In this document: piece after piece, positions 35,143 to 43,813 of the stretch
How positions within the stretch are numbered: the stretch's first letter is position 1
Layout of the letters: the number at the start of each line of letters is the position of its first letter
Source: an uncultured Candidatus Melainabacteria bacterium
GTDB taxonomy: Bacteria; Cyanobacteriota; Vampirovibrionia; Gastranaerophilales; Gastranaerophilaceae
Reading direction: 5' to 3'
DNA: 64,000 nt
NCBI GenBank assembly: GCA_934757275.1
Contig: CAKVLN010000001.1
Location: 302,287 to 366,286, forward strand
Position numbers and translations under genes: made by a program
The notes under the pieces: generated by a model
What the model saw: the letters and a program-made list of their open reading frames with translations, nothing else
What the model was told of the DNA's origin: nothing
The model's database searches: none

Positions 35143-35496
35143 ATGAAATGTTACAATCACCACGATAGAGATGCTTTTGTTGTGTGTAAGGCTTGTGGAA
35201 AAGCTTTGTGCTTAGAATGTGCTGAACAATACAAAAACGAATTTATTTGTAAAGACTCTCCAGAATGTCATCACATTGCTGACGTTGAGTATGTAAATTA
35301 TTTCAAAGACAATTCAGAAGGCGCATGGTTATTTAACAGAATCGCATTTATGCTAATTGGTGCATTTTTGTTTGTATATGTAATTGTTAAATCATTCATG
35401 TTCTTCATGATTCCAAACCCATTATTAGAAACAGTATTGTTGATATTGTTAGCAATAATGCTTGTTAAAAAAGGTATGGATTTGAAATTAAAATAG
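35143..35496 (+). CDS. B-box-like zinc finger membrane protein inside the atp operon
   Basis: The product has 117 residues. Residues 1-44 read MKCYNHHDRDAFVVCKACG then CLECAEQY and CKDSPEC, a Cys/His pattern like a B-box zinc finger. Residues 65-115 are two hydrophobic helices separated by MIPNP. GGAG precedes the ATG. B-box plus membrane proteins are widespread in bacteria, but this position between alpha and gamma is unusual. It could be an assembly or accessory factor, or a passenger gene. The function is unknown. Confidence 0.72.
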   Translation: MKCYNHHDRDAFVVCKACGKALCLECAEQYKNEFICKDSPECHHIADVEYVNYFKDNSEGAWLFNRIAFMLIGAFLFVYVIVKSFMFFMIPNPLLETVLLILLAIMLVKKGMDLKLK

Positions 35497-35582
35497 AAAA
35501 TTTGATTGGGCAGATTTTGCCCAGCAACATCTTGAATATCCTCTTATGCAACGGTTTAGAGGAAGGATAAAAAGGACAGATT

Positions 35583-36497
35583 ATGCCAAACTTAAAAGAT
35601 ATTAAAAGTAGAATTTCAAGCGTTCAAAATACAAAAAAAATCACCAAAGCAATGAAAATGGTTGCAGCGGCTAAGGTTAAAAAAGCTGAAAGCACTGTAA
35701 AAGCGGCTAGACCTTTTTCAGATGAGTTGTTGCATTTATTTAGAAAAATGCTTGCAACAGTTGGTGGCGAGTATTCTGTATCTGGCTTAAAGGTTGAGAG
35801 AGGTTTGGACAATTATCCAGAACTTCTTACCAAACGTGAAGTTAAGACAGAGGGCTTGCTTGTAATTACTTCTAATAAAGGTTTGGCAGGTGCATATAAT
35901 GCAAACGTTATTAAAACTGCATTAAAACGAGTTGCTGAAAACGAACAAAACGGCATAAAAACTGTTATTTATCCAATTGGTCAAAAAGCTATTTCTGCTT
36001 TTAAACATAGAAATGGGAACTATGAACTTAAAAAAGGTTATATCGGTATTGCAAATGAACCAACTGCGACTGGTGCTAATTTAATTGCAGAAGACATTTC
36101 AGAAGATTTTGTTGGCGGTCATATTGACAGAATTGAAATTATTACAACTCATTTTAATAACATGATGTCTTATAATGTTGTTAATTGGGAGGTTTTGCCT
36201 GTTAAGGTTGAAAAAGCTGACTCGCATGAACTTGATGCAGTTATGGAGTTTGAACCTTCGCCACATTCTGTTTTGCAACAGTTAGTACCAATGTATATTA
36301 CAAATTCAATTTTTCAAGCATTACTTGAAGCAAATGCAAGTGAATTAGCTTCAAGAATGACTGCAATGTCAGCAGCATCAAATAATGCAGAAGAAATGAT
36401 TACAACCTTGACCATTGATTATAATAAGGCTCGTCAAGCAGCAATTACACAAGAACTTGTTGAGATTGTATCAGGTGCTCAAGGCGTTCAAGGTTAG
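35583..36497 (+). CDS. atpG: ATP synthase F1 subunit gamma
   Basis: The product has 304 residues. The N-terminal helix is IKSRISSVQNTKKITKAMKMVAAAK and the C-terminal helix is LASRMTAMSAASNNAEEMI...YNKARQAAITQELVEI. Both form the rotor shaft. A cyanobacterial-type regulatory insertion is not obvious by eye. A terminator follows, so the operon ends here without beta and epsilon. Confidence 0.95.
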   Translation: MPNLKDIKSRISSVQNTKKITKAMKMVAAAKVKKAESTVKAARPFSDELLHLFRKMLATVGGEYSVSGLKVERGLDNYPELLTKREVKTEGLLVITSNKGLAGAYNANVIKTALKRVAENEQNGIKTVIYPIGQKAISAFKHRNGNYELKKGYIGIANEPTATGANLIAEDISEDFVGGHIDRIEIITTHFNNMMSYNVVNWEVLPVKVEKADSHELDAVMEFEPSPHSVLQQLVPMYITNSIFQALLEANASELASRMTAMSAASNNAEEMITTLTIDYNKARQAAITQELVEIVSGAQGVQG

Positions 36498-36513
36498 TTA
36501 TTTTATTTGTTAT

Positions 36514-36545
36514 AAAAAGGTCAACTTAACTAAGTTGACCTTTTT
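36514..36545. terminator. Bidirectional terminator after atpG
   Basis: A 15-bp perfect stem (36514-36528 with 36531-36545) has A's on the left and T's on the right. It serves atpG and the convergent small gene. Confidence 0.92.
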
Positions 36546-36553
36546 AAAGTTGC

Positions 36554-36868
36554 TTATCCTAAGAAAGAAGTATCAGTTGCATTGTTTCGTAAACTGTTTA
36601 TAAAATCTTCTTTACTCGTACTTGTGTTCTTAGTAGGTTTAATTTGCTCATACAACTTCTTTTGTTTTTCGTATTCTTTTTTTAAAGCATCAATCTCATC
36701 TTGATCTGCTACTGTATTATTGGCGGGTTTATTAGTAGTTTCATTATCAATTAAATTAGGCTCATTTTTAGCATTTTCTAAAAGTTTTTTTACATTTTCG
36801 TAGTTTTCTGTAATTTGTTTTGGTGTTCTGTTGTAATAGTTGTTGTAGTGATGGCTAAGTCTAATCAT
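36554..36868 (-). CDS. 104-residue polar protein on a sigma-28-type promoter
   Basis: The ATG at 36868 follows AAAGGAT. An upstream in-frame start at 36907 is very close to the promoter and lacks such a site. The product is Asn-, Lys- and Glu-rich: MIRLSHHYNNYYNRTP, then a helical part ENVKKLLENAKN, a disordered NKPANN stretch, a helical DEIDALKKEYEKQKKLYEQI, and a polar tail. No membrane segment and no family is recognised. It is the second small gene with a FliA-type promoter. Confidence 0.72.
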   Translation of the reverse strand: MIRLSHHYNNYYNRTPKQITENYENVKKLLENAKNEPNLIDNETTNKPANNTVADQDEIDALKKEYEKQKKLYEQIKPTKNTSTSKEDFINSLRNNATDTSFLG

Positions 36869-36913
36869 GTTTAAATCCTTTCTAACTTTATTATGTTTTG
36901 TGCACATGCTATA

Positions 36914-36940
36914 TAATCGGCACGTTTTACAAAAACTTTA
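36914..36940 (-). promoter_or_regulatory. Sigma-28 (FliA-type) promoter, site 2
   Basis: On the minus strand TAAAGTTT (36933-36940), exactly 11 nt, then GCCGATTA (36914-36921). It is 46 nt upstream of the ATG at 36868. The GTAAC direct repeat found at sites 1 and 3 is not evident here. Confidence 0.77.
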
Positions 36941-37065
36941 ATTTTTTAAAGACGTTTTTCTTGTTTTGCCATTATTGCAACTATATGTATTGCGTACAAC
37001 TAGTGGGTTTATGGTAAATGTAAAGATTTGCACAATTTCTTAACAAACGAATTTATATTAAAATA

Positions 37066-37755
37066 TTAATTATTATCAAGCCATTTCTTATACAAATCTG
37101 GTCGCTTAGTTTTTGTGCGCTCGATTTTTTGTTGGTATCTAAATTCTTCAATTAGCTTATGATTACCATTTAGTAAAACCTCTGGAACTTTATATCCCAT
37201 ATATTCTCGAGGCTTGGTGTATTGTGGGTATTCTAATAAGCCATCAGAAAAACTGTCATCGTGTGCTGATTCGATTTTGCCTAATGTGCCATCAATCTTT
37301 CTTGAAACACTATCAATTACACAAAGTGCAGGCAATTCGCCACCAGTTAGAACAAAATCGCCAATAGAAATTTCTCTTGGTTTGATAATTTCTCGTATTC
37401 TTTCGTCATAACCTTCATAATGACCGCAGAGAATGATAATTTGTTCAAATTCAGCGAGTTCATTTGAGATTTTATCAGTAAAAGGCTCGCCTTGCGGAGT
37501 CATCATTAGCGTAATTGAGTTTTCTAATTTTTCTACGCTATTATAAGCATCAACGTAAGGTTGTGGCATTAAAACCATGCCAGCACCGCCTCCGTAAGGC
37601 GTATCATCAACTTTTTTGTGCTTATCTAAAGTAAAATCACGAGGATTAATCGCATTAACAGAAATAACGCCATCATCAGTCGCACGTTTCATAATGCTGA
37701 AATCGAGATGTGACTGAATAAGTTCTGGAAACAAGGTTAGAACATCAAATCTCAT
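37066..37755 (-). CDS. trmD: tRNA (guanine37-N1)-methyltransferase
   Basis: The product has 229 residues of the SPOUT (trefoil knot) class. It has MRFDVLTLFPE, YGGGAGMVLMPQP, the knot region LCGHYEGYDERI and SIGDFVLTGGELPA, and C-terminal PEYTKPREY-like YPQYTKPREYMGYKVPEVLLNGNH. It makes m1G37, which prevents frameshifting. It overlaps rimM by 4 bp. Confidence 0.96.
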   Translation of the reverse strand: MRFDVLTLFPELIQSHLDFSIMKRATDDGVISVNAINPRDFTLDKHKKVDDTPYGGGAGMVLMPQPYVDAYNSVEKLENSITLMMTPQGEPFTDKISNELAEFEQIIILCGHYEGYDERIREIIKPREISIGDFVLTGGELPALCVIDSVSRKIDGTLGKIESAHDDSFSDGLLEYPQYTKPREYMGYKVPEVLLNGNHKLIEEFRYQQKIERTKTKRPDLYKKWLDNN

Positions 37756-38267
37756 TCCAACAATCCTTCAATATTATTAATTTGAATTTTGCGCTCTTTT
37801 ATGTTTACAGACAAGACAATCGCTTTCACAAAAGGTATTAGCGAAATTTTCTTGCTTAGTGTTTTGATTGATAATAAGTCGCTTGCGCCATTATTTGATA
37901 CACCAACAACCGCTCCAACTTTTTTGTCACCATCGTATACATCAAGTCCAACGAGTTCGTCAATCAAAAATTCGTCTTCGTCCAAATACTCTCTTATTGT
38001 ACTTTCTTCAACAAAAAGCAATTGATTTTTGTATTCCAAAATATCATTTAAAGTATCAATGCCTTTAAATTTAATAATACCGCATTTTGGAGTGAATCTA
38101 ATTCTTGCCACTTCAATTGGTTTATATTCTCCATTTTTTAGAATATAAACCTCTTTTAGATTTGCCAGAAATTCCTCTCTATTCTTGGAATAACCTAGTT
38201 TTGCCTCACCTTGAACACCGTGAAAATTAAGAACTTTTCCTACTGAAACAAAATTATTCTTCTTCAT
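37752..38267 (-). CDS. rimM: Ribosome maturation factor RimM
   Basis: The product has 171 residues from the ATG at 38267. It has the N-terminal domain VGKVLNFHGVQGEAKL and the PRC-barrel with LIDELVGLDVYDGDKKVGAV. It helps 30S assembly around S19. The start overlaps the end of the GGY-repeat gene by 14 bp. The longer frame, starting at 38312, would only add residues in that overlap. Confidence 0.92.
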   Translation of the reverse strand: MKKNNFVSVGKVLNFHGVQGEAKLGYSKNREEFLANLKEVYILKNGEYKPIEVARIRFTPKCGIIKFKGIDTLNDILEYKNQLLFVEESTIREYLDEDEFLIDELVGLDVYDGDKKVGAVVGVSNNGASDLLSIKTLSKKISLIPFVKAIVLSVNIKERKIQINNIEGLLE

Positions 38268-39357
38268 TTTCTTTCTTCTTAGGTTTTCTTCCACGTTTAG
38301 GCTTCTCTGCAACTACTTCTTCTGGTGCAACTTCAGCCTTTGTTTCTTCAGCCTTTTGAGTTTCTTCACTTGCTTCAGCTTTTTCTGTCTTAACCGCAGC
38401 TACAACTTTATCCTCTGGCTTAGAGTGTTTTGCAACTAGATAATCTGCAGGTTTATCCGCTCTATCCTCGTTCCATCTGTCAAGACCAAGTTGAGCACGA
38501 ATTAATTTAATACCAACGTGAACTCGCCATTCGTCCATTTTAAGTTGTGCTGCAATGATTTTGTGGCAGCCAATTGGAGGAAGTGGTAAAAGTGGCTCAT
38601 ACAAAGCTTTAATAGCCATCATTTGGTCTGGAGTAATCGCCAATTTACGTTTTGGGAAGGGAAGTTTTGGTAACATCATTTTTTGACGAACCAAATTGAT
38701 TCCGAAAAATACTTTTTGAGGTTCAATGCCTAAATGTGCGCCAATTACTTCGTGGCAATCAGGGTTTGGCAAAGGAAGCATTGTTTTATATAATACTTCA
38801 ATTTGTTCCAACTGCTCCTTGCTAATAAGTAATGGTCTGGCTGGTTTTTGCGGTTTACGCTGCATTGGACGTCTTTGTCCAGGTCTTCCGCTTGCGTAAT
38901 TGTTTCTAAAACCGCCTTGTTGTGGTCTGCGTTGTTGGTAGCCGCCTCTGTTATCACGATTGTAGCCACCTTCTCTTTGGTATCCGCCTTCACGTCTTTG
39001 ATAACCACCTTCTCTGTTGTCACGGTTGTAACCGCCTTGTGAAGAATAGCCTCTATTATCTCTGTAACCGCCGTTGTCTCTTTGATATCCGCCTTCACGT
39101 CTTTGGTAACCGCCATTATCACGATTATATCCGCCATCACGGTTGTAATTGTTGTTTCTGTAACCACCTTGCGGTCTGTCATAACTTCTTGGTCTTGCAT
39201 CAGCAGAATATGAGCTATAAGAGCTATAGCTTTGCATAGGTTTTTCTTCTGTTGAGTCATTTCCCTTATCTGCGTATAGACAATTAGGACATATCACTCT
39301 TTTGGGGTTCTTTGTTTCAAATTCAGCACCACACTTAATGCACTTGTTTACATACAT
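38254..39357 (-). CDS. Zinc-ribbon, GGY-repeat disordered and duplicated-helical-domain protein
   Basis: The product has 367 residues. Residues 1-30 form a zinc ribbon (CIKCGAEF then CPNCLY). Residues 45-165 are a low-complexity stretch with about ten GGY/GGF units alternating with RDN, RRE and QR, like RNA-binding RG/YG-rich regions. Residues 175-300 hold two copies of a domain of about 65 residues built on LYxxxLPLPxxxCHxxIxxxLxxxxxxVxxGIxLxRxxxxLxxL. The tail is acidic then lysine-rich (KPKRGRKPKKK). AGAGG precedes the ATG. It occupies the place where rpsP or a KH-domain gene often sits before rimM-trmD, so a ribosome or RNA role is inferred. No family is recognised. Confidence 0.82.
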   Translation of the reverse strand: MYVNKCIKCGAEFETKNPKRVICPNCLYADKGNDSTEEKPMQSYSSYSSYSADARPRSYDRPQGGYRNNNYNRDGGYNRDNGGYQRREGGYQRDNGGYRDNRGYSSQGGYNRDNREGGYQRREGGYQREGGYNRDNRGGYQQRRPQQGGFRNNYASGRPGQRRPMQRKPQKPARPLLISKEQLEQIEVLYKTMLPLPNPDCHEVIGAHLGIEPQKVFFGINLVRQKMMLPKLPFPKRKLAITPDQMMAIKALYEPLLPLPPIGCHKIIAAQLKMDEWRVHVGIKLIRAQLGLDRWNEDRADKPADYLVAKHSKPEDKVVAAVKTEKAEASEETQKAEETKAEVAPEEVVAEKPKRGRKPKKKENEEE

Positions 39358-39541
39358 AATAAAAGCCTCTTAACCAATTAAAATAATAAAAATATCACTA
39401 CTTAAAAATAATCCTATCAATAAAATAATATATGAGATTCATCAAAATAACGTAGAGATAAACTCCACATTTGCATTATATTACACATCTCAAAATTAGT
39501 CAACCTTTTGTATGAGTTTGGCGTTTTGAAAATTCCTCACT

Positions 39542-40876
39542 TTAGTATCTGCAAGCATTTATCCATAAATTAACATTTTCCAAATTTTTATTTGTATACA
39601 TTGGATACAAAGCTTTGTATTCAGTACTATTTTGATCTTCTAAATATGTATTAATAATTTCACGATGCTTATAAAAATCGGCTAATGCGCCAGCTTTATC
39701 ATCTAGATAAAATTTACACATGCCTCTTTTAAAATATGCGTCAGTGTATTTGTAACTAACATGTTCGATGACATAATTTATTGAATCTAAAGCCTTGTTA
39801 TACTGCTTGATTTGCATATAACAATCTGCAAGTGTATCATACAAACCAATGTCATCTTTAATTAGTTTAATATTTTTTGCATAATGATATGTAGATTTTA
39901 AATTTATATACTCAATTCCTTTATTTGCTTCATCTATTGCCTTATTATATTGTCCTCTGTATTGATAAGCTAAAGCTCTATAATAATAAAGAACGTGATC
40001 TTCTTTATTAATATTTAAGGCCTTATCATATTCTCTTAGTGCATCATCATATCGTCCATTTTGATAATAACTGTATCCATTGTCAACATAAGATGCATAT
40101 TCTTTTTCTATATCGTTAGTATGTGCAGGTATTTGCATATACAAAATAAAACCTATTGATAAAATAAATATTCCAAATAATATATATAGAACTATTTCTG
40201 GTAAAAGTAAGGCAATTGGTATTTTATAGCCATTTGCTATAATTTTCTTGAAATTCTTTTCAAGACATTTACGCAATTTTTTCCCGCCACCATTAATAGT
40301 ATATTCAAAACTTTGCATGTATTTTGCATAACAAGCTATTTTATATAATTTCTTCATATTAACAGGGAAAAAACGGAGTTTGTATATATTATCGTCAATA
40401 TCAACAAGTGTAACGAATGAATTATTAATACAAGGACCTCTGCTAGTATCAATAGCACTAATTGTGTATCTCATTTGTTTAATATTTTTATACATTATAT
40501 TTTTTTGAGGAACATCTGCATTTTTGTATCGAACACTTACCCCTTCTTTATAAAAAATAAAATCATTAATCGCCTTTTTATCAAGATTTGAGAACTTATC
40601 ATCTAAATATCTTTTATAAATACCATTTACAATTGCTACAAACAAAAAAATAGGAGCAAATATAAGATCTAAAATAATTAATTTAAGTTCAAACTCCCCT
40701 TGAACAAAATTATTAAAAACATAAGCTACAAATTCTGAAAGGTTCATGCCTGTATTCAAACATATTACTATAATTGTAATATCAATTATTGCGTGCACAA
40801 GAAATATTGCTATAAGCACGTATATGTCTTGCCAAGATGTATTTGAAACCTGATTTTTAATTTTTATAGTTTTCAC
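39542..40876 (-). CDS. Membrane protein with C-terminal TPR repeats
   Basis: The product has 444 residues and starts with GTG. Two or three membrane helices lie in residues 18-105. A soluble domain of about 95 residues (YKEGVSVRYKNADVPQKNI...) resembles small membrane-associated PH-like domains. Another membrane helix lies at about 215-245. About four TPRs (YSYYQNGRYDDALREYDKAL and so on) fill residues 260-420. The codon use is more AT-rich than the neighbours. The function is unknown. Confidence 0.7.
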   Translation of the reverse strand: MKTIKIKNQVSNTSWQDIYVLIAIFLVHAIIDITIIVICLNTGMNLSEFVAYVFNNFVQGEFELKLIILDLIFAPIFLFVAIVNGIYKRYLDDKFSNLDKKAINDFIFYKEGVSVRYKNADVPQKNIMYKNIKQMRYTISAIDTSRGPCINNSFVTLVDIDDNIYKLRFFPVNMKKLYKIACYAKYMQSFEYTINGGGKKLRKCLEKNFKKIIANGYKIPIALLLPEIVLYILFGIFILSIGFILYMQIPAHTNDIEKEYASYVDNGYSYYQNGRYDDALREYDKALNINKEDHVLYYYRALAYQYRGQYNKAIDEANKGIEYINLKSTYHYAKNIKLIKDDIGLYDTLADCYMQIKQYNKALDSINYVIEHVSYKYTDAYFKRGMCKFYLDDKAGALADFYKHREIINTYLEDQNSTEYKALYPMYTNKNLENVNLWINACRY

Positions 40877-40946
40877 TTCTTCTAAACCTTTTTTTTATTT
40901 TGTTCCACTAGATTTTTAAATAAACTCCTTAAACGGAGTTTTACGC

Positions 40947-42275
40947 TTATTTACCAATACAAAAATGTTCAAACACTTTGTCTAAAATATTATCAGTCAC
41001 AAGTTCGCCCGTTAACTCGTCTAGAGCAAGAAGTGCTGATTTTACATCAATTGAAATTAAATCTTGCAACTCGTTTAGGTTTGAGGCAAGCAAAGCTTGC
41101 TCAATTGCGTCTTTGGCTTTCTCTAAACAAGCCTGTTGACGAGCATTTGTTACAAATTCTAAGCCTTCTGGTTGAATATCGCAAACTTTTTGTTTCAAAA
41201 GTTCTTTAAGTTCACTTACGCCTTCGCCAGTTAGTGCTGAAATACAAAGTGCGTTTTCATCTTTTGCAATATCAGCTTTATTAGCAATAAGAAGGTAGTT
41301 TTTGTCTTTCAAAAGTTCAAGCACCTCTTTGTCATCATCGTCTAAGCCTTTTGACGCATCATAAATAAACAAGACTAAATCAGCTTCATCAAGAGATTGT
41401 TTTGAGTATTCAATACCAATTTTTTCTACCTTAGAAACTTCTTCATCTTCTCTGATACCAGCCGTGTCAATTAGAGTTACAGGAATTCCTAAATCAAGAG
41501 TTTCACGAAGAACATCTCTCGTTGTTCCAGCAATATCCGTAACAATTGCTCTATCAAGACTCAAAAGAGCGTTGAAAAGCGAAGACTTACCAACATTTGG
41601 TTTGCCGACAATTGCGACAGACGCACCTTGTCTAAATATGTTGGAGGTTTTTGCACCAGCTAAAACACTATTTATTTTGCCTAAAATATTTTCAAAATTT
41701 TCTATCAAATAAGAATATTCAGGCTCTCTTACATCTTCTGGGAAATCAATGCCTGCGGTTATTCTTGATAAAACTTCAAAAATATCGTTTTTTATTTCAT
41801 TGATTTTTTCTTTAAGAACGCCAGACAAATTCTTCATTGAAACTGTCGCAAAGTCTGCAGTTTTTGCGTGGATAATATCTGCAACAGATTCTGCTTGAGA
41901 TAAGTCCATTCTTTTGTTCAAAAACGCACGCTTTGTAAACTCACCCTTTTCAGCCATTCTTGCCCCATTTTTAAGCACAAGATTTAGAATGTTTTTTACC
42001 ACGTTAATTCCGCCGTGACATTGTATCTCAACAACATCTTCGCCAGTGTAACTGTTTGGTGCAAAAAATGGAAGTACAATTACTTCATCAATTTTTGTAT
42101 CACCCTCTTTAATCCAACCATGGTTAAAAGTTCGTGGTTTAAAATTTGTGTTTGTAAAAATTTTGTTTATGATTTCAAAGGCTTTATCGCCTGAAATTCT
42201 TATAACGCCAACACCACCCATGCCAAGGGGAGTTGCAGGAGCTGTAATCGTATCAAATTCTTCTATAATATTCAT
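40947..42275 (-). CDS. mnmE: tRNA uridine-34 modification GTPase MnmE
   Basis: The product has 442 residues. It has the folate-binding N-terminal domain (TPLGMGGVGVIRISG), a helical domain, an inserted G domain with G1 GKPNVGKS (224-231) and DTAGIRE, and the C-terminal zinc/potassium-linked CIGK. With MnmG it makes cmnm5U34 in tRNA. TACAAT ends 6 nt before the ATG and there is no Shine-Dalgarno sequence, so a leaderless message is possible. Confidence 0.96.
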   Translation of the reverse strand: MNIIEEFDTITAPATPLGMGGVGVIRISGDKAFEIINKIFTNTNFKPRTFNHGWIKEGDTKIDEVIVLPFFAPNSYTGEDVVEIQCHGGINVVKNILNLVLKNGARMAEKGEFTKRAFLNKRMDLSQAESVADIIHAKTADFATVSMKNLSGVLKEKINEIKNDIFEVLSRITAGIDFPEDVREPEYSYLIENFENILGKINSVLAGAKTSNIFRQGASVAIVGKPNVGKSSLFNALLSLDRAIVTDIAGTTRDVLRETLDLGIPVTLIDTAGIREDEEVSKVEKIGIEYSKQSLDEADLVLFIYDASKGLDDDDKEVLELLKDKNYLLIANKADIAKDENALCISALTGEGVSELKELLKQKVCDIQPEGLEFVTNARQQACLEKAKDAIEQALLASNLNELQDLISIDVKSALLALDELTGELVTDNILDKVFEHFCIGK

Positions 42276-42281
42276 AAACTA

Positions 42282-42310
42282 ATTGTACCTCAAAAATATT
42301 CGACATATAA
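42282..42310 (-). promoter_or_regulatory. Possible leaderless mnmE promoter
   Basis: TACAAT (42282-42287, minus strand) ends 6 nt before the mnmE ATG. The -35 at 17-nt spacing (TTATAT) is weak. Confidence 0.4.
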
Positions 42311-42341
42311 TTAGAAGGACAAATGGTTGGGAAATGTTTAT

Positions 42342-42435
42342 AAAACCCTCTCCCGCCTTCGGCACCCTCCCCCAAGGGAGGGAGTGATTTTCGTTTATTG
42401 AACGTAGCAAGCTTTAATGGCAGGAGAGGGTTTTA
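42342..42435. repeat. Intergenic hairpin element (module D)
   Basis: AAAACCCTCTCCCGCC at the left returns inverted as GGCAGGAGAGGGTTTT at the right. Inside is a second stem CCCTCCC / GGGAGGG. The left 27 bp recur at 63764-63793. Confidence 0.7.
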
Positions 42436-42455
42436 AAACAAAAAAGAGAGTGAAC

Positions 42456-43754
42456 ATGAAAATAAAAGAACTTATTAAAGCAACAAATGCAAAAGTAATT
42501 AAAGAAATTGATGAAAATTTAGAGGTAAATCTTTCAACAGATACAAGAACCATAAAGAACGGAGATTTTTATTTACCACTAAAAGGTGCGTCTTTTGATG
42601 GCGAAAAATTTATTCCTCAAGCTCTTGAAAAAGGTGCAGTTGGTGCTTTTTGCACAGGCATTGACGGTAATTTGCAGGTTGAAAACACTTTAACCGCTTA
42701 CCTTGAACTTGCAAATTACAGACGCAAAAAACTTAATTTTAAGGTAGTTGCAATTACTGGAAGTTCTGGGAAAACGACTACAAAAGAACTTGTAGCATCA
42801 ACCTTGAGCGCAAAATTTAAAACCTTTAAAACTCCACTCAACCATAATAACGAGATAGGTTTTTGCCAAACAATTTTTGAAACTCCAGACGATACAGAAG
42901 TTTTAGTTCTTGAAATGGGTATGCGAGGTTTGGGCGAAATCGAACTTTTGTCAAAATATTCAGAACCTGATATTACAATCATCTCTAATGTCGGAACTGC
43001 GCACATTGGACGTTTAGGTTCAAGAGAAAATATTGCAAAAGCAAAGTGTGAAATCGTTAAATACCAGCGAGGAAACGTATTTATTGCACACGATGATGAA
43101 TTGATTAAAAAGACTGTTGAGTTTGATGGTGAAAAGATTTATTATTCCATCAATGATGTAGAAATTTTAGAAAAGACTGCACATTATTCAAAATTCAAAT
43201 ACAAAAATGAAATTTTTGAACTCAATGTTGGCGGTGACTACAATATCGAAAACGCATTGGCTGCAATTAATACAGGGCTAAAACTCGGCATGAATTTTGA
43301 AGAAATTAAAACAGGACTTATGCAATACGCACCTATTGAAAAACGCTGGGAAGCAGTGAAGGCTGGCGGTTATGAAATAATTAATGATAGCTACAACGCC
43401 AATCCAGAATCTATGCGTGCGTTTGTTGACACAATTTTAGAACTTTATAATAAGTATGTTCTTGTTCTGGGCGACATGGGAGAGCTTGGTGAAAAAGAAG
43501 TTCAGTACCATAAAGAGCTGGGAAATTATATAAATAGCCACAAAAAACTTGCAAAAAATGCCAGCGTGCTTACGATTGGTGATTTGTCAAAAAATATTTC
43601 TGATATGGTGATAAATTGCAATTCACAACATTTTACAAGCATTGAAGAAGCTGTGGCTTATATTAAAGCAAACATAACACCAGATAATAAATTATTCCTA
43701 AAAGCATCAAGAAGCATGAAATTTGAGCGAATAATTGAGTCATTAAAAGGGTAA
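42456..43754 (+). CDS. murF: UDP-MurNAc-tripeptide--D-Ala-D-Ala ligase
   Basis: The product has 432 residues from the ATG at 42456, preceded by GAGAG. An ATG 13 codons upstream lies in the repeat hairpin. The Mur ligase signatures are STDTRTIKNGDFYLPLKG, the P-loop GSSGKTTTKE, LNHNNEIGFCQTIF, EMGMRGLGEI and NDSYNANPES. It adds D-Ala-D-Ala to the peptidoglycan precursor. No other mur gene is adjacent. Confidence 0.94.
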   Translation: MKIKELIKATNAKVIKEIDENLEVNLSTDTRTIKNGDFYLPLKGASFDGEKFIPQALEKGAVGAFCTGIDGNLQVENTLTAYLELANYRRKKLNFKVVAITGSSGKTTTKELVASTLSAKFKTFKTPLNHNNEIGFCQTIFETPDDTEVLVLEMGMRGLGEIELLSKYSEPDITIISNVGTAHIGRLGSRENIAKAKCEIVKYQRGNVFIAHDDELIKKTVEFDGEKIYYSINDVEILEKTAHYSKFKYKNEIFELNVGGDYNIENALAAINTGLKLGMNFEEIKTGLMQYAPIEKRWEAVKAGGYEIINDSYNANPESMRAFVDTILELYNKYVLVLGDMGELGEKEVQYHKELGNYINSHKKLAKNASVLTIGDLSKNISDMVINCNSQHFTSIEEAVAYIKANITPDNKLFLKASRSMKFERIIESLKG

Positions 43755-43813
43755 AATAGCAGACTATATGGTTCTTTCTCTTTCAGGACAGAGCTATTGT
43801 AAAATCTTTTCTA

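Noticed and set aside
38745..39260. 171-codon frame overlapping the GGY-repeat gene in another frame
   Set aside because: It is a by-product of the repetitive GGY codons, and its composition (Thr, Ile, Val runs) has no protein-like pattern.
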